Translations under genes and position numbers: made by a program | The notes under the pieces: generated by a model | Database searches by the model: none | The model's input: only the letters and a program-made list of their open reading frames with translations | Told to the model about the DNA's origin: nothing | Shown: positions 25,945 to 34,735 of the stretch, piece after piece | Layout of the letters: each line of letters begins with the position of its first letter | Numbering within the stretch: the first letter of the stretch is position 1 | Source: Virgibacillus_F flavescens | GTDB taxonomy: Bacteria; Bacillota; Bacilli; Bacillales; Amphibacillaceae | Assembly (NCBI RefSeq): GCF_050574275.1 | Contig: NZ_CP192260.1 | Coordinates: 682,001 to 746,000 of the forward strand | DNA: 64,000 nucleotides | Direction: 5' to 3'

Positions 25945-26856
25945 CTATTTTTTACCCTGGTCATAAATCCACTCGATATTTAATTTATTCCAGAGTGGTT
26001 CAGTTGTTAATGACTGATCCATTTCATCTAGAGCAAGTTCTGTTTTCAAGTACGGCTTAATTTCTTCATACGTAAAATCGATTTCCGGCAGCATACGATG
26101 CAGATAGATGATAGCTACCCCAGCATCACTTTTAAACGGTTCACTGTATGTGCCTTTTTTCATTTCCTTTGCTGCATCAAGATACCCCGTAGGCAGAAAC
26201 TGACTGTTGGTCTGGAAATAACCTAAATATCCACCGTCTTTTTTTGTGTCTTCATCAATTGAATATTCCTTTGCTAATAATGGAAAGGAAGCACCGTTAT
26301 CCAATTCTTTCTTCACTTTTTCAGCTGTCTCCATATCATTCACAATAATATGCGAAACCTTCATGGAAGCAGTAAAATTATATTGATTTTTGTACTCATT
26401 GTAGTAGCTTTTCATTTCTTCTTCAGGAATTGTAGTATCCATTGTTAGCAGCGTCCCTAATCGATAACGGTAAATGATATCCTGGCGCCATTCTTCTTCC
26501 TTCTGCTCTATTTCCTCAGAAGTCATCGGACCTTGCATACCAGCCAATAAAGCAAGTTCCCGTTCGATAACTTTCTCACTTACTTCTATATCATTTTTAT
26601 TTGCTAGTTGCGCTACCAACTCTTCATCAACCATTTGCTTTAATTGTTCCTGACCATGCTTATCTCGAAGTTTCGATATCCAGTCATCATAAGAAATATC
26701 TTCACCCTCTATTGTAGCGACAGGTTCTTTCACATTAACTTCAGCGTTTTCATTGTCCAGTACAACTTTCTTTTCTTCCTTATTCCAAAATAAAAGCGAT
26801 GCCACATTCGTGACTAGTAATACAACTATTATCCCCAGTAACAATTTTTTTGGCAT
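25945..26856 (-). CDS. yacD: PrsA/SurA-like peptidyl-prolyl isomerase YacD
   Basis: The 303-residue protein has an N-terminal membrane anchor (about 4-22, LLLGIIVVLLVTNVASLLFW) without a lipobox. A SurA-type N domain follows, then a parvulin (PpiC) domain (about 150-250: KVSHIIV, then DGGYLGYF). It is predicted to act outside the membrane on folding of exported proteins. It lies between hslO and cysK as in B. subtilis. Confidence 0.88.
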   Translation of the reverse strand: MPKKLLLGIIVVLLVTNVASLLFWNKEEKKVVLDNENAEVNVKEPVATIEGEDISYDDWISKLRDKHGQEQLKQMVDEELVAQLANKNDIEVSEKVIERELALLAGMQGPMTSEEIEQKEEEWRQDIIYRYRLGTLLTMDTTIPEEEMKSYYNEYKNQYNFTASMKVSHIIVNDMETAEKVKKELDNGASFPLLAKEYSIDEDTKKDGGYLGYFQTNSQFLPTGYLDAAKEMKKGTYSEPFKSDAGVAIIYLHRMLPEIDFTYEEIKPYLKTELALDEMDQSLTTEPLWNKLNIEWIYDQGKK

Positions 26857-26877
26857 AAAAAGCTCCCTATCCTGTTA

Positions 26878-27753
26878 TTAATCTGACTGCTTCAGTAACT
26901 CTAATTCCTGCTCATTGAATTTATAAATTTCGTTACAAAAATGACACGTCGCTTCTGCTCCACGATCTTCTTCAATCATTTTTTCTATTTCTTCGTTGCC
27001 AAGGCCACTAATAGCCTGCTCAATTCGTTCCTTAGAACATTTACAGGTGAATACAATCGGCAATGTCTCTAGCATTTTAATTTCTGCGTCACCAAATAAT
27101 CGCTGCAGAATTTGTTCAGGTGAATTTCCTTCTCTAATGAGTGAAGATATAGCTGGAAAAGATTGAATCTGTTCTTCTAAACGCTCGATAATCTCTTCAT
27201 CTGCACCAGGCATAACCTGAATTATAAATCCGCCTGCTGCCAGTACAGAATGATCCGGGTTGATTAATACACCTGCACCTACTGCAGATGGGACCTGTTC
27301 AGAATTAGCAAAGTAATATGTGAAGTCTTCACTTATTTCCCCGGAAATTATCGGTACCTGTCCAGTAAAGTAATCCTTTAATCCTAAGTCTTTAATGACA
27401 CTAATATTTCCTTCCGTTCCGACCGCACGCGCTACATCCAGTTTCCCATTTTCATTCAAATCAAAATCTACATGCGGATTCGTAACATAACCACGAACTT
27501 CACCACGTGTATTTGCATCGGTAACAATTGGACCTATTGGCCCGTTACCTTCTACTTTAACCGTTATGGAATCGTCGCCTTTTAACATGGCACCCATCAT
27601 AGCGGACACGGTAATGGTACGACCTAACGCTGCTGTTGTGGTTGCCCATGAATCCTGACGTCTTTGTGCTTCGCTCACTGTATCAGTTGTAACACTTGCA
27701 TATGCTCTAACCATACCGTTATATGTTGTAGCCTTTACTAAATAATCTTTCAT
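26878..27753 (-). CDS. hslO: Hsp33 redox-regulated chaperonin
   Basis: This holdase is activated when oxidative stress releases zinc from four cysteines. The 291-residue protein has the C-terminal zinc cysteines as CKC and CHFC. I start at the ATG at 27753, eight bases after AAGGAG; an in-frame GTG at 27762 is less likely. It is 21 bp from coaX and 21 bp from yacD, in one operon. Confidence 0.95.
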   Translation of the reverse strand: MKDYLVKATTYNGMVRAYASVTTDTVSEAQRRQDSWATTTAALGRTITVSAMMGAMLKGDDSITVKVEGNGPIGPIVTDANTRGEVRGYVTNPHVDFDLNENGKLDVARAVGTEGNISVIKDLGLKDYFTGQVPIISGEISEDFTYYFANSEQVPSAVGAGVLINPDHSVLAAGGFIIQVMPGADEEIIERLEEQIQSFPAISSLIREGNSPEQILQRLFGDAEIKMLETLPIVFTCKCSKERIEQAISGLGNEEIEKMIEEDRGAEATCHFCNEIYKFNEQELELLKQSD

Positions 27754-27774
27754 CGGAGACACTCCTTATGCGTA

Positions 27775-28563
27775 CTAATTTATTTCCAAGTTACGTTTAT
27801 AAATAAGATACAACCCTTTAAGTGTAAGGTTTGGATCTACATAATCTATTGTTTTTGAATCATCAGCTATCAATTTGGCAAGTCCGCCAGTAGCAATTAC
27901 AGTTGGCGTTTTATTTGCCTGTTCTTTAATTCGCGAAACTACTTCATCAACCTGACCTATGTAACCATAATATATGCCAGCCTGCATTGCTTCAACTGTT
28001 GATCTGCCTATTACATTGGATGGGCGGGTAATTTCGACTTTTGGCAGCTTGGAAGCATTTTTATACAACGCTTCAAGTGAAACGTGAATACCAGGGGCAA
28101 TTGCTCCACCTTCGTATTCTCCATTTTCATTTACATAGCAGTAAGTAGTAGCAGTTCCGAAATCAATTATCACAAGGGGAGATCCATATTCCTCTAATCC
28201 GCCAACAGCATTCACAATTCTGTCCGCACCAATTTCACTTGGGTTTGGATATTTCATTGGCAATTTAGATTGCACACTATCCTTCCCAATAACTAAAGCT
28301 TCCTGACCAAAATACTTTCTGCACATTTTTTCCAGCGCAAACATTATTGGAGGAACTACAGAGGATATAATTACTCCATGAATATGATTAAATGAAATCT
28401 CTTTATGATCCAATAGTGATTTTATTAGCATACCAAATTCATCTTCGGTTTTATACCGATCCGTTTTGATTCGCCATTCATGTATTAATTGATCATCTTC
28501 GAACACACCAAGTACAGTATTTGTATTTCCGACATCCAGTACAAAAAGCATTGTATTCATCAT
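27775..28563 (-). CDS. coaX: Type III pantothenate kinase
   Basis: CoaX phosphorylates pantothenate, the first step of CoA synthesis. The ASKHA fold is shown by FVLDVGNTNTVLGVF (phosphate 1), GADRIVNAVG and IIDFGTATTYCYV. Length is 262 residues. There are three in-frame ATGs near the start; GGAAGG is best spaced for the second (28560). Confidence 0.96.
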   Translation of the reverse strand: MMNTMLFVLDVGNTNTVLGVFEDDQLIHEWRIKTDRYKTEDEFGMLIKSLLDHKEISFNHIHGVIISSVVPPIMFALEKMCRKYFGQEALVIGKDSVQSKLPMKYPNPSEIGADRIVNAVGGLEEYGSPLVIIDFGTATTYCYVNENGEYEGGAIAPGIHVSLEALYKNASKLPKVEITRPSNVIGRSTVEAMQAGIYYGYIGQVDEVVSRIKEQANKTPTVIATGGLAKLIADDSKTIDYVDPNLTLKGLYLIYKRNLEIN

Positions 28564-28690
28564 ATCCTTCCAGCACGCATTATAATTATCTGTACTTTTA
28601 ATATATCACAATTCTTATTTCTGTTTAATCATTCAATTCCACTTTAGGAAAACAAAGACAAATCATGGTAATTTTATAAAATTACACAAA

Positions 28691-28719
28691 AGCAACCTTC
28701 CGTCGTTCGAAAGGTTGCT
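28691..28719 (-). terminator. Terminator after ftsH
   Basis: The 9-bp stem AGCAACCTT/AAGGTTGCT with an 11-base loop is followed by TTTTGTG on the minus strand, 15 bp after the ftsH stop. Confidence 0.85.
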
Positions 28720-28734
28720 CCTTGTAACTACAAT

Positions 28735-30744
28735 TTATTCTTTTTTGTTTTCGTCATCAGAATGTTCATCCTGACGTTCTTCTAATTCTTCATCAGCTTT
28801 TTCTTTGGCTTCCTCAAATGACTCTGGTTCAGGTTCAGCCTCATCATTTTTAGATTGTATGTTAACTTTTAAATCATTTTCTTCGGTTGAAATAGCAACC
28901 TTTGAATCCTCTTCAGGTTCAGGAAGTATCCCATCGTCAAACAATCCTCTAATTTGTTTCGCATCTAATGTTTCTACTTTTAGAAGCGTCTGTGCAATAA
29001 GTTCCAATTTATCCTTATTGTCAGTAAGAATTGTTTTTGCACGATCATAACAGAAGTTGATAAAGTTTTGCATTTCCTGATCGATATCATGTGCAATCTG
29101 ATCACTATACGTTTGATCATTTTGAATATCGCGACCAAGGAATACTTGGTTTCCACCACCACTTGTAAACTGTAATGGTCCAATTTTATCACTCATACCG
29201 TACTCTGTAATCATTTTACGTGCAATTGCTGTTGCACGCTGGAAGTCATTTGAAGCTCCTGTACTTACTTCGCCAAATATAACTTCCTCAGCTACACGTC
29301 CACCAAGTAAACCAGTGATTTTATCCAGAAGCTCTGGTTTAGTCATAAAGTAACGGTCTTCTCTTGGAAGCATTACGGCGTAACCACCAGCTTGACCACG
29401 AGGTACAATTGTAACCTTGTGAACCATGTCGGCATCGTCTAAGACCATTCCAATTACGGTATGACCACTTTCGTGATAAGCCACAATATTGCGCTCTTTC
29501 TTTGAAATGACTTTGCCTTTTTTCTGTGGACCTGCAATAACTCTGTCAATTGCTTCATCAACATCGAGCATGTCGATTGTTGTTTTTTCTCCACGAGCTG
29601 CCACTAATGCTGCTTCATTCAGTAAGTTCTCTAAATCTGCACCAGAGAACCCTGGAGTCCGCATAGCAACTGTCTTCAAATCAACAGAAGCATCAATTGG
29701 TTTGTCTTTAGCATGAACTGCTAATACTTCTTCACGGCCTTTAACATCCGGACGCTCCACTGTAATTTGACGGTCAAAACGACCTGGACGAAGTAATGCA
29801 GGGTCTAATATGTCAGGACGGTTTGTTGCGGCGATAATAATAATACCTTCATTTACACCGAATCCATCCATTTCAACTAGTAATTGGTTTAGTGTCTGTT
29901 CACGTTCATCGTGTCCGCCACCAAGACCAGCACCACGCTGACGACCAACTGCATCAATCTCATCGATAAAGATAATACACGGTGCGTTCTTCTTAGCGTT
30001 TTCAAATAAATCACGTACACGTGAAGCACCAACACCAACAAACATCTCTACGAAGTCTGAACCACTTATAGAAAAGAATGGTTTCCCTGCTTCTCCAGCA
30101 ACGGCACGGGCAAGTAATGTTTTACCTGTACCTGGTGGTCCTACTAATAGAACACCTTTAGGAATTCTTGCTCCAACTGCAGAGAATTTACGCGGATCCT
30201 TAAGGAAGTCAACAACCTCTACAAGCTCCTGCTTCTCCTCATCCGCTCCTGCAACATCTTTAAAGCGAACTTTTTTCTTATCTTCCGTGAACATTTTCGC
30301 CTTACTCTTACCAAAGTTCATCACACGGCCGCCACCGCCGCCTTGTGATTGGCTAAGTATAAAGAAGAAAAATAGTCCTATTATTAGAAACGGAATCATC
30401 GTGGTTAAAAATGTAACCCACGCGCTTGGCTGTTCTTCCTGTTCAATATTTAATACACTTTGTTCTCTAGCTATTTCCGTAATGTCTGCTACAATTTCTG
30501 TATTTTCTGGTACCTGGGCAATAAATTGCTTATCCCCATCCTTAAGTTCACCAGTAATTCGAATGACTTTATTTACAGGCTGCATGGTCATTTCTGCAAT
30601 ATCACCATTATTCAGCTGTGTCATAAATTCTTCGACATTTAATTCTTCTGCTTGTTCATCCGTGCCTCTGAATAATTCTATAACTGCAACTACAACTAGA
30701 AAAATTAAGAACCAGAAGAACACGTTTCGCATTAATCGTTTCAT
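28735..30744 (-). CDS. ftsH: ATP-dependent zinc metalloprotease FtsH
   Basis: A membrane AAA protease that degrades membrane and regulatory proteins and supports sporulation. The 669-residue protein has two membrane segments (about 8-24 and 108-130), an AAA domain with GPPGTGKT and the second region of homology, and the zinc motif HESGH. The last 60-70 residues are strongly acidic and low-complexity. I choose the ATG at 30744, six bases after GGAGGAGG; a TTG at 30750 overlaps that site. Confidence 0.97.
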   Translation of the reverse strand: MKRLMRNVFFWFLIFLVVVAVIELFRGTDEQAEELNVEEFMTQLNNGDIAEMTMQPVNKVIRITGELKDGDKQFIAQVPENTEIVADITEIAREQSVLNIEQEEQPSAWVTFLTTMIPFLIIGLFFFFILSQSQGGGGGRVMNFGKSKAKMFTEDKKKVRFKDVAGADEEKQELVEVVDFLKDPRKFSAVGARIPKGVLLVGPPGTGKTLLARAVAGEAGKPFFSISGSDFVEMFVGVGASRVRDLFENAKKNAPCIIFIDEIDAVGRQRGAGLGGGHDEREQTLNQLLVEMDGFGVNEGIIIIAATNRPDILDPALLRPGRFDRQITVERPDVKGREEVLAVHAKDKPIDASVDLKTVAMRTPGFSGADLENLLNEAALVAARGEKTTIDMLDVDEAIDRVIAGPQKKGKVISKKERNIVAYHESGHTVIGMVLDDADMVHKVTIVPRGQAGGYAVMLPREDRYFMTKPELLDKITGLLGGRVAEEVIFGEVSTGASNDFQRATAIARKMITEYGMSDKIGPLQFTSGGGNQVFLGRDIQNDQTYSDQIAHDIDQEMQNFINFCYDRAKTILTDNKDKLELIAQTLLKVETLDAKQIRGLFDDGILPEPEEDSKVAISTEENDLKVNIQSKNDEAEPEPESFEEAKEKADEELEERQDEHSDDENKKE

Positions 30745-30978
30745 TGCCAACCTCCTCCCAAACGGGAAAAACTATATAACATATTATCATAGTAAAAAGT
30801 TTTTTTACAACTATTTCCACTCACATATGCCATAGTTTTTATACTGTATTTATAGTTAAAAAAATATATTGTTTTTATCGATAATCGTCTAAATTTAATT
30901 AGGTTTTTCTTATACTCTATTCTACATCAAGTTGTATGAAGTAATACCGATCTTTTCTAAAAAAATAATGGCAAAACG

Positions 30979-31527
30979 TTACGCATCTTCACCGCCATAA
31001 ATTTTTGGTTTCAGCACGCCAATGTAAGGCAAGTTACGATATTTTTCTTCGTAATCCAATCCGTAACCAACTACGAATTCATTTGGAACGTTAAAACCAA
31101 CAACGTCAGCTTTTATATCAGCCGTTCTGCCAGAAGGTTTATCAAGCAAGGTGACGATCCGTATTGATCTTGCTTTACGGTATTTAAACAAATCCACCAG
31201 ATAGTTTAAAGTTAGACCACTGTCGATAATATCCTCGATGATTAGAAGATCACGATCTTCTACTTTCGTGTCCAAATCTTTCACTATTTTCACTTCACCT
31301 GATGAACGTGTCTTTCCACCATAACTAGAAACGTCCATGAAGTCCATTTCTAAGTGCGTGTCCACATGACGCAATACGTCAGACATAAATGGCATTGCAC
31401 CCTTAAGAACTCCGATAGCTAACGGAAACTTCCCGTCATATTCCTCTGTTAGCTGCTTTCCTATTTCTTCACATTTTCTTTCGATTTCTTCTCTTGTTAC
31501 TAATATTTGTTCAATATCGTTATGCAT
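30979..31527 (-). CDS. hpt: Hypoxanthine phosphoribosyltransferase
   Basis: It salvages hypoxanthine and guanine to IMP and GMP using PRPP. The 182-residue protein has the PRPP loop LLIIEDIIDSGLTL. It lies 11 bp after tilS and precedes ftsH as in most Bacillaceae. B. subtilis name hprT. Confidence 0.97.
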   Translation of the reverse strand: MHNDIEQILVTREEIERKCEEIGKQLTEEYDGKFPLAIGVLKGAMPFMSDVLRHVDTHLEMDFMDVSSYGGKTRSSGEVKIVKDLDTKVEDRDLLIIEDIIDSGLTLNYLVDLFKYRKARSIRIVTLLDKPSGRTADIKADVVGFNVPNEFVVGYGLDYEEKYRNLPYIGVLKPKIYGGEDA

Positions 31528-31538
31528 GTATGCTCCTC

Positions 31539-32945
31539 CTACAAATTACCTTTTTCTAAACATAGTTGAATATATGAGGTGTCTTTTGTCTGGTTGAATG
31601 GTTCACCCTTTTTTAAACCAGCAATCCAAAGGATCTCATCATTATCGTCAGTCACGATTGGCCAATTATCCCGTAATCCTGCTGGAACCTTTTCATCGAT
31701 GAAAATATCCTTAATCTTCTTCCTGCCCTTCAAACCTTTCCATGTCATCCTGTCTCCTGGTTTTCGTGTTCGAATATGTAATGGTAAAGCAACTTGATTC
31801 CTGCCGCACACATAAACATCGTTACGCTGCATGTGTGATTCCGTATTAAAATCAGCATGAATTACTGATCCGTTCGGTAGTGAAACACGCCCAGGAATGG
31901 TAATGACTTTATGAAAAGGAGGAGATTGAGGCAGTTTATTCTCGAAGCAGATTGTAAGTTGTCGATAGGATTTTATCACCTTCAATTGCTGAGGGAAATC
32001 CAATCTACCATTGGCCTTCTTACTGTTTAATAATGCAAAAAACTGTTCCTCATGCATATACGATAAATTTTTAGGCAATTCATCATATAGATAGTTTAAT
32101 ATTAGATGATAGGCTCGTCTTTGTAAAGCAGTGTGATGACCCTGTAATAAATCTATGTCAAATGTAGCACAATTTTCACTTTGCTTCAGGGCTACAACCT
32201 TTTCTACCAAGGACTCAGCTTCCTTCATCAAATAGTCTTCATCTGATTGCAGAGACTTACTTAATTGCTGAACTGTAGTGTGCAGATTACTGTTTTGGTT
32301 TTTCAGTAATGGCAGAACGTGCTTCCGGAAATAATTTCGTGTATAATCCATTGTTAAGTTTGATGGATCAAGCCTTGAATCTACACTGTTTGTTAAACAA
32401 TAATCTGTGATATCCTGCTTGGTTAACCCTAAAAAAGGTCTAATAATCTTTCCATTGCCGAATGGGCGATGTACAGGCATCCCGGACATTGCTCTGCTAT
32501 TCGATGATCGAACAAATCCCATCAGCATTGTTTCAATCTGATCGTCACCATGATGGCCAAGCGCCAGATAATCAGCATTACTTTCTTTCATTTTTTCTAG
32601 AAAGAACTTATACCGCATTTCACGGGCTGCTACCTGTGTACCAATATGCTTCATTTCTTTATACGAAGGAACGTCCAAAGAAGTTCCATGAAATTTAATA
32701 TTCCATTTTTTGCATTGTTTTTCAACAAAGCGAAGGTCATCCATTGACTCTTCTCCGCGCAATTGATGATCAACCGTCAGTGCTTCTAAAGTTAAATTCC
32801 AATCTTTTCTTATAGAATGAAAAAAATAAAGAAGTGCCATCGAATCCGGTCCACCCGAAACACCAATTAAGATCGTGGTATTAGGTTCAATCAACCCATT
32901 ATCCTTCATAAAATTCAGCACGTTATTCTTCATTTTATCGGTCAT
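31539..32945 (-). CDS. tilS: tRNA(Ile)-lysidine synthase
   Basis: It converts cytidine 34 of tRNA-Ile (CAU) to lysidine, changing codon reading from AUG to AUA. The PP-loop SGGPDSM (about 30-36) is present, as are GHHGDDQIETMLM and the C-terminal TilS domain (RTRKPGDRM). Length is 468 residues. The start is uncertain: ATG at 32945 has a poorly spaced AAGG; a second ATG is 12 bp further. Confidence 0.95.
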   Translation of the reverse strand: MTDKMKNNVLNFMKDNGLIEPNTTILIGVSGGPDSMALLYFFHSIRKDWNLTLEALTVDHQLRGEESMDDLRFVEKQCKKWNIKFHGTSLDVPSYKEMKHIGTQVAAREMRYKFFLEKMKESNADYLALGHHGDDQIETMLMGFVRSSNSRAMSGMPVHRPFGNGKIIRPFLGLTKQDITDYCLTNSVDSRLDPSNLTMDYTRNYFRKHVLPLLKNQNSNLHTTVQQLSKSLQSDEDYLMKEAESLVEKVVALKQSENCATFDIDLLQGHHTALQRRAYHLILNYLYDELPKNLSYMHEEQFFALLNSKKANGRLDFPQQLKVIKSYRQLTICFENKLPQSPPFHKVITIPGRVSLPNGSVIHADFNTESHMQRNDVYVCGRNQVALPLHIRTRKPGDRMTWKGLKGRKKIKDIFIDEKVPAGLRDNWPIVTDDNDEILWIAGLKKGEPFNQTKDTSYIQLCLEKGNL

Positions 32946-33015
32946 CCTTCATTTCAGAATAATATGGAACTCCTATATCCTATCATACCTTTTTATTTAG
33001 ATGAAAGAAGATAAC

Positions 33016-33939
33016 TTATGGCAATAGTACAGAAACAATATAATAGAACAGTGCAATTAACGATATGCCCGTAGATTCCACCAAAATAGACGCTTTCTGT
33101 TTTTGACTTTTTCGTGACAATTGCTGTTTGGGCTGATTAATAATTCGTTCTACATCCCTTTTCATTTCCATACTAGTTTGATATTTTCCTTGAATCGCTT
33201 TTGCAAAGCAAGGTAAATAAGGTTTTAATGGGGCTGCGTTCTTTATTCTGGCTAGTATGGCTGCTTCAGAATTGCTGCTTCGTTCGAATTGTTTTGGGTA
33301 GTAAACCTTTAAAAAAACCATTACCAGCGCAAATAAGTCGTAACTTGGTTCCGCACGCCTACTACCTATACCCCAATACCCGCGATCATAAAACTCCGTG
33401 TATTCCTTAATAGCGCGACCAATTTGTGTTGTTCCCCCAACATCTATAAAGCGCACCTTCACGGGTGAGTTTAGAATCAGTAAATTCTCTTCCTTCAAAT
33501 CACCAAATACCCATCCTGCTTTATGAAGTTCTGCTAAATCGTCAAGCAGTTGCAGCAAAAATACACTAATCCAGTTACTGCCATTCTGTGTAATGAACGC
33601 TGATAACGATTGTCCGTGCAGATATTCCATAACATAGAATGAAAAGGTCTGGCCACGCGGCGTGACCCAATCATCAACATCAACTAAATAAGGCCCAAGA
33701 GTAGTACCTTGGACCTTTTGTAAGGACTTTAGAACATTGACCTCCATTGTCATGGACGTACTTTTATCGCTAATTTTAAGTGCAACATGCTTTCCGCCAG
33801 TTTCACACAGATAGACGGTCCCGATAGCTCCGCTTCCCAGCTGCTTTAATACAACATAGTGCTTTCCATGCCACTTCCCGGAAATATGTGTTCCGCGTTT
33901 AATTTCAGTTCCATGCTTCGAATGGTGGCTCATCTTCAT
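33016..33939 (-). CDS. yabT: Serine/threonine protein kinase YabT-like
   Basis: A Hanks-type kinase of 307 residues. It shows the glycine loop LGSGAIGTVYL, the catalytic lysine in HVALKIS, VFGDLKEEN in place of HRDLKxxN, and IDVGG in place of DFG. A C-terminal hydrophobic segment (about 286-305) probably anchors it in the membrane. In B. subtilis YabT (PrkD) works in sporulation and DNA-damage signalling. The first 35 bp overlap the end of yabS, and GGAGC within yabS serves as ribosome site. Confidence 0.9.
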   Translation of the reverse strand: MKMSHHSKHGTEIKRGTHISGKWHGKHYVVLKQLGSGAIGTVYLCETGGKHVALKISDKSTSMTMEVNVLKSLQKVQGTTLGPYLVDVDDWVTPRGQTFSFYVMEYLHGQSLSAFITQNGSNWISVFLLQLLDDLAELHKAGWVFGDLKEENLLILNSPVKVRFIDVGGTTQIGRAIKEYTEFYDRGYWGIGSRRAEPSYDLFALVMVFLKVYYPKQFERSSNSEAAILARIKNAAPLKPYLPCFAKAIQGKYQTSMEMKRDVERIINQPKQQLSRKSQKQKASILVESTGISLIALFYYIVSVLLP

Positions 33940-34642
33940 CGTTAAAGCTCCTTAACAAGCTCTTTTTACCGAATTGGTACATTGCTTCTCGTAACGCTGG
34001 TCCCGTCGGGGTGATCCCCCCACTTGTAAGTTTAGGGAAAATAGCAGATATAGAATCTAGCCTTGGTGACCAATCCAGTATTTGTTTTATATCTTTTCGT
34101 CGATCAGGGAAAGTAAACACGCAATATCGGTTTCGGCCAATTCGAGCGTTTAGACTAATGGATAAATCAATCAACGCTTCTTTTACGGTCGGCAGCTTAT
34201 CGTTCATACTGGCACTTGTATCGACCAATATCAGCACTTCCAAATCACACGTTTCTCCTAACTCTTCGACAACTTCCATAATTTCTCCGCGTTTCTCAGG
34301 TTCCAGGTCATCCATTGATTGATTCGGACCAAGTATTTGCTGCAGTTCCTGATTCACAAATCCTTGCAACGTCTGCGTCATAGCTTGTTTTGTCACCATT
34401 TGAACTGTTTGTGACAAGGATTGTTTGTACACGATCTGACTGACGCCACCACCTGATAATGCAACTTCCTCGACTTCTTCTAATCCCTCAGGCTGTTCTG
34501 ACTGGTCATCCTCCATTATTCCAATGACATTTACCGTAATACCCTGCTTGTGAGCAAGTGCGGACACAGAAGCTGGGTCCTCCCCTTTATTGGAGCAGCC
34601 ATCTGTGATTAATAAAATTTGTTTTAACGTTCCTTTTTTCAT
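33905..34642 (-). CDS. yabS: VWA-domain protein YabS
   Basis: The 245-residue protein is built around a von Willebrand A fold, with an N-terminal ILLITDGCSNKGEDP and a C-terminal MIDAS-type VLILVDTSASMNDKL. The open frame extends to 34681, but I start at the ATG at 34642 because GGAGGTGG lies five bases upstream and relatives begin there. It lies between spoIIE and yabT; function is unknown, probably sporulation-linked by context. Confidence 0.88.
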   Translation of the reverse strand: MKKGTLKQILLITDGCSNKGEDPASVSALAHKQGITVNVIGIMEDDQSEQPEGLEEVEEVALSGGGVSQIVYKQSLSQTVQMVTKQAMTQTLQGFVNQELQQILGPNQSMDDLEPEKRGEIMEVVEELGETCDLEVLILVDTSASMNDKLPTVKEALIDLSISLNARIGRNRYCVFTFPDRRKDIKQILDWSPRLDSISAIFPKLTSGGITPTGPALREAMYQFGKKSLLRSFNDEDEPPFEAWN

Positions 34643-34735
34643 GAAATCCACCTCCAACTCGTTCCTCACCATCATCGCCAAAAACCTTAAATAGTATACG
34701 GAGGCGGTTACGTTATTTCTTACATAATTAATCCC

